This document shows, one piece after another, positions 58,980 through 64,000 of a DNA stretch of 64,000 bases; position 1 is the stretch's first letter; each line of letters starts with the position of its first letter. Both the position numbers and the translations under genes were made by a program. Source of the DNA: an uncultured Collinsella sp. (lineage in GTDB: Bacteria > Actinomycetota > Coriobacteriia > Coriobacteriales > Coriobacteriaceae); contig UQIG01000008.1 of NCBI GenBank assembly GCA_900541135.1, positions 1 through 64,000 on the forward strand. Reading direction: 5' to 3'. Below the pieces are notes generated by a model, which was given only the letters and a program-made list of their open reading frames with translations, searched no databases and was not told the DNA's origin.

Positions 58980-60167
58980 TGAGGAGCGTGTTTTGCCGAA
59001 GACTTTAAGCATGGCCGTTACGGGGCCCGGCTGGAAGCGCCGGCGCACGTCATCGAGACGCTCGGGGATATCGATATGCTGCGGGCAGTGGCGCGCGCAT
59101 TTGCCGCACTTGACGCAATTGCTCGCCAGCTTGGCCTCGCTTGTGCGCACCGCACTCGCCGTAAAGTATTGCGACAGCCCCGTAAACCAGCTGTGCGCAT
59201 AGCTCGCGTTGTAGGCGGCAAAGCAGCCGGGAATGTTGATACCCTTGGGACATGGCATGCAGTAGCCGCATCCCGTGCAGGGCACGCGATTCGATTTTTC
59301 AAACTCATCCAGCACGTGCGCGATCGTGTCGAGCTGGTTGGCGGTCATCGAATTCGGCAACGCGAGGTCTGCCAGTGACGAATTCTCGTCCACCTGCGCG
59401 GTATCGGTCATACCAGAAAGCAACATGGTCACCTGGGGATGATTCCACACCCACGAAAGACCCCAGGCGGCAGGAGTGCGCAAATGCGGGTCACGGGCAC
59501 TATCGAGCACAGCGCGGGCCCGTGGCGGCAGCTTGCCCGCTAAACGCCCGCCCAGCAGCGGCTCCATCACAAACACCGCGAGGCCTCGCTCGGCGGCGGC
59601 CATGAGCCCCGCTGTTCCCGCCTGATATCGCTCTCCAGCGTAATTGTACTGGATCTGGCAAAAGTCCCACTCATATGCATCGAGCATCGTCAGGAAGTCC
59701 GCTGCGCTGCCGTGGTACGAAAAACCAATCTGGCGAATACGCCCCGCCGCCTTTTGACGCGCGATCCAGTCCTCGATGCCCAACGCCACCACACGTTCCC
59801 ACTGGGCGGGCGAGGTAATGTTGTGCATGAGGTAATAGTCGATATGGTCGGTCTGCAGGCGGCGCAGCTGCTCGTCGAAAAACCGATCGAAATCCTCCGC
59901 GCATTTGCACGAAGCATGCGGCAGCTTGGTTGCGAGCAAAACCTGGTCGCGCAAGCCCAGGCGTTCAAGCGAAGCGCCCACGCAAGCCTCGTTGCCGGGA
60001 TAGAGATAGGCCGTGTCCAGATAATTAATCCCCTGCTCCACCGCACGGGAGATGATGGCATCGGCCGTCTTCGCATCGGGGTGTCCCGGCGCACCGGGAA
60101 ACCTCATGCAGCCCAGACCCAGAGCGGATATTCGGTTACCACTTTTGGGGTCAACACGGTATTGCAC
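58977..60167 (-). CDS. Aldo/keto reductase with C-terminal 4Fe-4S ferredoxin domain
   Basis: A 396-residue protein. The TIM-barrel reductase (1-280) has ALGLGCMRFPGAPGHPDAKT, YLDTAYLYPGNEACVG (Asp and Tyr), LLATKLPHASCK (Lys), HIDYYLMHNI (His) and VFVMEPLLGGRLAG. The C terminus has a ferredoxin-like motif VPCTGCGYCMPCPKGINIPG and a second NCVKCGKCARHCPQHIDIPE, enough for two 4Fe-4S clusters. Typical of anaerobe redox enzymes of unknown substrate. GTG 60167 has GGGAGGGG upstream and matches the family start QYRVDPKSGN; ATG 60185 is also in frame. Confidence 0.9.
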   Translation of the reverse strand: MQYRVDPKSGNRISALGLGCMRFPGAPGHPDAKTADAIISRAVEQGINYLDTAYLYPGNEACVGASLERLGLRDQVLLATKLPHASCKCAEDFDRFFDEQLRRLQTDHIDYYLMHNITSPAQWERVVALGIEDWIARQKAAGRIRQIGFSYHGSAADFLTMLDAYEWDFCQIQYNYAGERYQAGTAGLMAAAERGLAVFVMEPLLGGRLAGKLPPRARAVLDSARDPHLRTPAAWGLSWVWNHPQVTMLLSGMTDTAQVDENSSLADLALPNSMTANQLDTIAHVLDEFEKSNRVPCTGCGYCMPCPKGINIPGCFAAYNASYAHSWFTGLSQYFTASAVRTSEAKLASNCVKCGKCARHCPQHIDIPERLDDVRRRFQPGPVTAMLKVFGKTRSS

Positions 60168-60494
60168 GGCCCCTCCCTTCGCCATCAGCGCCCCGGCAAG
60201 GCGAAACACAATGGTCACGCAGCCGAAACATCGTGGAATCGCAATCGAGAACGTATCGTAACGCAGCAGAAATCGAGCCGTCACGGCACCGCTTTAACAT
60301 CAGCAAAAAGCCCGATGAAAGGAGTCGCCCATGCCCACGCGCATGTCTTTGCGGTCTGCCCTGTGGCATAAGCGCACAGCGCAATAGTTTCTTTTTTATA
60401 ACAGCCGCCCCGCGCACCCACCAATCACCCTGGCAGCATACAATCCATCAGGCGCCCCTTACGCGGGCGCCTTTTACATGGGGAGATGATTCAC
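60168..60494. other. Divergent intergenic region with terminator-like leader of panE
   Basis: No gene is supported here. A TATAAC-like box lies near 60396. AGGCGCC (60450-60456) pairs with GGCGCCT (60466-60472), followed by TTTT, so a terminator-like hairpin ends just before the panE SD (GGGGAG 60480-60485). Otherwise nothing recognised. Confidence 0.5.
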
Positions 60495-61409
60495 ATGCAG
60501 ATCAACAAGGTCGCCTTTATCGGCAAGGGCGGCGTCGGCCTGCTCTACGGCAGCATGATCGCCCGGGCGCTCGGCAACGACGCCGTCGAATACGTCATGG
60601 ATGATGCCCGTTTTGAGCGTCATGCGAACGACGCGCTCACCGTCAACGGCAAGCCCTGCGATCTCACGTCCGTCCGTGCCAGCGAGGCGACGCCCGCCGA
60701 TCTGGTCATCCTGACAGTCAAGACCACCGGTCTCGACCAAGCACTCAAGACTATGGAGCGCGTCGTGGGACCCAACACGCTCATCGCCTCGCTGTGCAAC
60801 GGCATTACGAGCGAGCAAAAGATTGCCGAACGCTTTGGCTGGGAGCATACCGTTCTTGGTATCTGCCAGGGCATGGACGCCGTGTTTCTCAACGGCGCGC
60901 TCACCTTTACCAATGCGGGCGAAATCCGCTTTGGCGCGGCGGCCGGCACGAACCCCGCAACCATCACCGCGATCGACGAGCTCTATACGCGCTGCGGCAT
61001 CGCCCATACCGTCGAGGACGACATCGCCCACCGCATGTGGGCCAAACTCATGCTCAACGACGGCATCAACCAGACCTGCATGGCCTACGGCGGGACCTAC
61101 GGAAGCGCCACGGAGCCGGGCTCCGAGCAGCGTCACTGCTTTGTTTCCGCCATGCGCGAAACGCTTGCGGTCGCCAACGCCGAGGGCGTTGAACTGACCG
61201 AGGCAGACCTGACGCAAATGGTGCACCTCATCGAGGGAATCGACCCCGCCGGTATGCCCTCGATGGCTCAAGACCGCATCGCAAGGCGCAAAACCGAGGT
61301 TGATGAGTTCGCGGGCACCATCTGCCGCCTCGCAACCAAACACGATATCCAGGCACCGCAAAACGAGTGGCTCTATCGGCGCATCCGCGATATCGAGAAA
61401 AGCTGGTAG
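60495..61409 (+). CDS. panE: Ketopantoate reductase family protein (2-dehydropantoate 2-reductase)
   Basis: A 304-residue protein: INKVAFIGKGGVGLLYGSMI (NADPH site), ADLVILTVKTTGLDQALKTM (with the catalytic-type Lys), ASLCNGITSEQKIAERFG, DIAHRMWAKLMLNDGINQTC (second catalytic Lys), and EVDEFAGTICRLATKHDIQA. This is the PanE/ApbA pattern, reducing 2-dehydropantoate to pantoate for CoA. No other pan genes are nearby, so a different 2-oxo acid is possible. ATG 60495 is preferred to ATG 60486 on SD spacing. Confidence 0.87.
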   Translation: MQINKVAFIGKGGVGLLYGSMIARALGNDAVEYVMDDARFERHANDALTVNGKPCDLTSVRASEATPADLVILTVKTTGLDQALKTMERVVGPNTLIASLCNGITSEQKIAERFGWEHTVLGICQGMDAVFLNGALTFTNAGEIRFGAAAGTNPATITAIDELYTRCGIAHTVEDDIAHRMWAKLMLNDGINQTCMAYGGTYGSATEPGSEQRHCFVSAMRETLAVANAEGVELTEADLTQMVHLIEGIDPAGMPSMAQDRIARRKTEVDEFAGTICRLATKHDIQAPQNEWLYRRIRDIEKSW

Positions 61410-61444
61410 CGCCGACGCGCCGCATTCAACAGCCTTAACAGCAA

Positions 61445-61480
61445 AACCGCCGCAAGGGAACCTTTCCCCTGCGGTGGCCT
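61445..61480. terminator. Terminator between panE and a small membrane gene
   Basis: ACCGCCGCAAGGG pairs with CCCCTGCGGTGG, forming a stem with T-rich sequence on its right (GGCCTTCATCTT). It is positioned after panE. Confidence 0.7.
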
Positions 61481-61518
61481 TCATCTTCGTCTATGGCCGG
61501 CGGCCGATCTCACAACAG

Positions 61519-61725
61519 TTAGCGTTGCGACCCCGGCACCTCGTCCTCATCGTCGCGGCAAAGAACCACGCCTGCGCTTCCCAGCAGCGTGGCCGCGATC
61601 AGCGCGCCGACCACGATAGGAGCAGCCCCGCATGTCCCCTGCATGCCCGCGACGAGCGCGGCCGTGGGACCAAGGCAGCCAAGCATCAACGCGACGGCGG
61701 CAACGGCAATATCTCGAGCATTCAC
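61519..61725 (-). CDS. Small hypothetical membrane protein
   Basis: A 68-residue protein with two hydrophobic segments (about 5-25, DIAVAAVALMLGCLGPTAAL, and 36-55, PIVVGALIAATLLGSAGVVL) and a charged tail RDDEDEVPGSQR. GTG 61725 has GGAGGAAG upstream. Not assigned to a family; it stands alone. Confidence 0.6.
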   Translation of the reverse strand: MNARDIAVAAVALMLGCLGPTAALVAGMQGTCGAAPIVVGALIAATLLGSAGVVLCRDDEDEVPGSQR

Positions 61726-61911
61726 AAGACCACTTCCTCCAAGAGAAAGACCTTATTTCTCAAGAACCAGTGTGCCCCGCATCCATACGCCCAGCGTACC
61801 GCCACGGTAAGGGCTCTGTTAACTCAAACGCATACATAGAACGGACGTCCTTACGTTGCCCTAAAGCTCGGTAAAGACGCCCGTCCGCCAAATATCCGTG
61901 ATGCAGAAAAA

Positions 61912-62688
61912 TTACCAACCGGTGTAGTAATCGGTGGTTCCGGCAGCGCAGCCGGAGTCATAGACCTTGCAATCACCCTTGGAGCCCGTAAAGGTCGAGC
62001 CCTGGGCCATATCGCCCGCGGCAACAACGTAATAGCCGTCGGAATCGCGCCAGAAGCCCTCAGAATCCTGAGTCCATTCGCCCGTGCGATAGTGATAAAG
62101 CACATTGCTGCTGTAATAGGTCTCGCGGCGACCGTTGTAGTTATTGACACCCGCAGAGCGCGTCAGGCCCGATCCGTTCGCGTAGGACGCGGCAGACGCG
62201 TAGGACGGAGTGTAACCGGCGTTGTAGTACGAAGCCTGAGCGGCCTCGGCAGCCTCCGCCTCGGCGGCAGCAACCTCGAGCGCTTCGCGCTTGGCATCCT
62301 CAAGCGCAGTGCGCAGCTCATCGAGCTCGGTCGACTTGGCGTCGACCTCCCCCATCGTCAACAGGCTGCCCGCGCCGTCGATACAACCCTGCAGCACAGC
62401 GCGCTCGTCATCCGTGGCATAGTCACCGTACATGTTCATGATAATCTGAGCACGCATCTCCAGAGAATCGCGCTTGGCCTCCATCGAGGCGTTCCACTCC
62501 TGCATGGAACCATAACCATCGCCGCGATAGTCAACGGGCTGTACCAGCGTCGTCTCGGACGGCGTAGATCCAACCGTATCGGACAATGTTGCGGCGTGGG
62601 CATCAGTTGCACCGGCGCCCGCCAAAAGTGCCACGGTCAGAGCGGCGGAAAGGGCGGCGGCTTTCGGTTTTCGTGAATCGATCCTCAT
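61912..62688 (-). CDS. Secreted protein with coiled coil and C-terminal Cys-containing domain
   Basis: A 258-residue exported protein. A signal peptide (1-32, AALSAALTVALLAGAGATDA) leads to a helical Ala/Glu-rich region (about 75-150, ELDELRTALEDAKREALEVA) and a Tyr/Ser linker. The C-terminal domain (about 172-258: GVNNYNGRRETYYSSNVLYH, EGFWRDSDGYYVVAAGDMAQ, KGDCKVYDSGCAAGTTDYY) looks like a 3D/RlpA-type double-psi barrel with two Cys. A wall-directed role is likely. ATG 62688 has GGAGG upstream. Confidence 0.78.
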   Translation of the reverse strand: MRIDSRKPKAAALSAALTVALLAGAGATDAHAATLSDTVGSTPSETTLVQPVDYRGDGYGSMQEWNASMEAKRDSLEMRAQIIMNMYGDYATDDERAVLQGCIDGAGSLLTMGEVDAKSTELDELRTALEDAKREALEVAAAEAEAAEAAQASYYNAGYTPSYASAASYANGSGLTRSAGVNNYNGRRETYYSSNVLYHYRTGEWTQDSEGFWRDSDGYYVVAAGDMAQGSTFTGSKGDCKVYDSGCAAGTTDYYTGW

Positions 62689-62900
62689 GTAGCTGGAAAC
62701 CTCCGTAGTGCGTTTTTGCTGCGTTTGAGCTGCGTGTGATTCGATCGCGCTGCATAGTACCCCGAGCAAATCGCGACCTGCGGTTTTACTCAAAAGGCGC
62801 ACGTCAATTGCGTAAAACTCACATCCTCTCAACAGGAGTTTTCCACAACTCGAATGCATAAAGCGTGTCAAAAACCCTGTTTTTGCACCCGCTCTATGCA
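62689..62900. other. Upstream region of the secreted-protein gene
   Basis: It carries the SD and presumably the promoter of the minus-strand secreted-protein gene. No clear hexamers, repeats or riboswitch were recognised. Confidence 0.4.
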
Positions 62901-62941
62901 AAAAAGGCGCCTGTGCAACCACTGTTCGCACAGGCGCCTTG
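62901..62941 (-). terminator. Terminator of metY
   Basis: AAGGCGCCTGTGC pairs with GCACAGGCGCCTT (ending 62940); on the minus strand a run of T follows. It lies downstream of the metY stop at 63001. Confidence 0.88.
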
Positions 62942-63000
62942 AGCAGGCATTTTATGCAGTTATACCTATCGAGTCGCAAGGGGTCCTTGCACAAGTCGCC

Positions 63001-64000
63001 TTACTCGTCCAGCGCGGCGAAGGCCTGCTTCAGATCCCAAATGATATCCTCGGCGTTCTCGGTACCGATGGAAAGACGGATCGTGGAGGGCGTGATGTTC
63101 TGCTCGGCGAGCTCCTCGGCAGAGAGCTGGGAGTGCGTGGTGGTAGCCGGGTGCACGACGAGCGACTTGACGTCGGCCACGTTGGCGAGCAGCGAGAAGA
63201 CCTGCAGATGATCGATGAACTTCCAAGCTGCCTCCTGACCACCCTTAATCTCAAAGGTAAAGATCGAGGCACCGCCGTTGGGGAAGTACTTCTGATAGAG
63301 CTCGTGATCGGGGTGCTCAGACAGGCTCGGGTGGTTCACCTTGGCGACATGGCAATCACCAGCCAGGAACTCAACGACCTTCTTGGTGTTCTCGACATGA
63401 CGGTCAACGCGCAGCGACAGAGTCTCGGTGCCCTGGAGCAGGATCCAAGCGTTGAACGGGCTGATGCAGGCGCCCTCGTCACGCAGCAGGATGGCGCGGA
63501 CATAGGTTGCGAAGGCGGCGGGACCGGCAGCCTCGGCAAACGAGACGCCATGGTAGGAGGGGTTGGGCTCGGCGATCTGCGCATACTTGCCGCTCGCCTT
63601 CCAATCGAAGTTACCGCCGTCGACGATCACACCGCCCAGCGAGGTGCCGTGGCCGCCGATGAACTTGGTTGCGGAGTGGACGACGATGTTGGCACCATGC
63701 TCCAGCGGACGGAACAGATACGGGGTGCCGAAGGTGTTGTCGACGACAACCGGCAGACCGTGCTTCTTGGCGATCTCGGAGATGGCGTCGATATTGGGGA
63801 TGTCAGAATTGGGGTTGCCGAGCGTCTCGAGGTAGATGACCGTGGTGTTGTCCTTGATGGCGCCCTCGACCTCGTCCAGGTTGTGGGCATCGACGAAGGT
63901 GGTCTCGACGCCAAACTGGGAGAGCGTGTGCTCCAGCAGGTTGTAGGAACCGCCGTAGATGGTCTTCTGAGCCACCACGTGGTCACCGGCCTGGGCAAGA
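63001..64000 (-). CDS. metY: O-acetylhomoserine sulfhydrylase (partial, 5' end beyond window)
   Basis: About 333 residues of a PLP enzyme of the Cys/Met metabolism family; the frame is open to the window edge. It shows QKTIYGGSYNLLEHTLSQFG, VIYLETLGNPNSDIPNIDAI, VVVDNTFGTPYLFRPLEHGA, the PLP Lys in VVHSATKFIGGHGTSLGGVI, and a C-terminal HPATTTHSQLSAEELAE. The long insert around PNPSYHGVSF is typical of O-acetylhomoserine aminocarboxypropyltransferases. It makes homocysteine from O-acetylhomoserine and sulfide. About 90 N-terminal residues are missing. Confidence 0.93.
   Translation of the reverse strand, partial: LAQAGDHVVAQKTIYGGSYNLLEHTLSQFGVETTFVDAHNLDEVEGAIKDNTTVIYLETLGNPNSDIPNIDAISEIAKKHGLPVVVDNTFGTPYLFRPLEHGANIVVHSATKFIGGHGTSLGGVIVDGGNFDWKASGKYAQIAEPNPSYHGVSFAEAAGPAAFATYVRAILLRDEGACISPFNAWILLQGTETLSLRVDRHVENTKKVVEFLAGDCHVAKVNHPSLSEHPDHELYQKYFPNGGASIFTFEIKGGQEAAWKFIDHLQVFSLLANVADVKSLVVHPATTTHSQLSAEELAEQNITPSTIRLSIGTENAEDIIWDLKQAFAALDE

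Overview
The window looks like chromosomal DNA of a gut Coriobacteriia, most likely Collinsella. It is about 60% GC, with dense, often overlapping genes and many GTG or TTG starts behind strong Shine-Dalgarno (SD) sites. The gene content also fits: a two-domain ECF ATPase, an SdpRI pair, a DapH-type lysine operon and a fructoselysine operon. The species call is inference. The first 41 bases are not genomic: they match an 8-base index plus the Illumina Nextera read-1 adapter, so the true contig starts at base 42.

Layout, left to right. 42-209 is the tail of an LPXTG surface protein. 289-3888 is an ECF transporter operon (S component, double ATPase, T component) behind a leader peptide with three consecutive Trp codons and an attenuator, which points to tryptophan uptake. 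4014-6101 pairs an ATP-grasp ligase with an Asp/Glu racemase, a likely D-Asp cross-bridge module. 6324-8324 holds a MOSC protein and a secreted wall hydrolase. 8362-12416 (minus) holds a Ser/Thr kinase, an HTH protein, an FxLYD protein, a small membrane protein and an M20 deacetylase. 12560-16596 is a lysine-riboswitch operon whose first gene fuses lysA to dapA in one reading frame, followed by dapB and dapH. 16827-17579 is a toxin-antitoxin pair with a 42-bp palindromic operator. Then come a nucleoid-associated protein, ldh, an aminotransferase and nadE.

23343-27298 is an AT-richer island on the minus strand: a DUF2087 protein, an MFS exporter, a B12-type radical SAM protein broken by one frameshift, and a 36-residue acidic peptide gene missing from long-ORF calls. 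I read it as a candidate new RiPP locus. 27378-34853 holds hypothetical proteins, ettA, sdpRI, tcdA and a TatD hydrolase. 34864-35087 is a MITE-like element with 26-bp perfect inverted ends. 35134-41913 is a fructoselysine (Amadori product) operon: frlD, frlB, frlC, an amidohydrolase, a YfcC-type transporter and the regulator frlR. 42064-43630 holds two HAD phosphatases. 44120-46988 is an odd three-gene unit: an unknown protein, a ClpP-like protease and a VirD4/TraG-like ATPase. After that come pgi, an alcohol dehydrogenase fragment, a LexA-box Y-family polymerase with YolD, a metal-binding HMA protein, DUF3793, a flavodoxin, an amino acid ABC transporter, nfo, an oxidoreductase, an aldo/keto reductase, panE, a secreted protein and the 3' part of metY.

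Several families of short structured repeats lie between genes: a compound hairpin (two copies, with compensatory stems), a GTCC-core REP-like family (at least four), and a TTGCGGTG palindrome (two copies). No tRNA, rRNA, CRISPR array or intact insertion sequence was seen.
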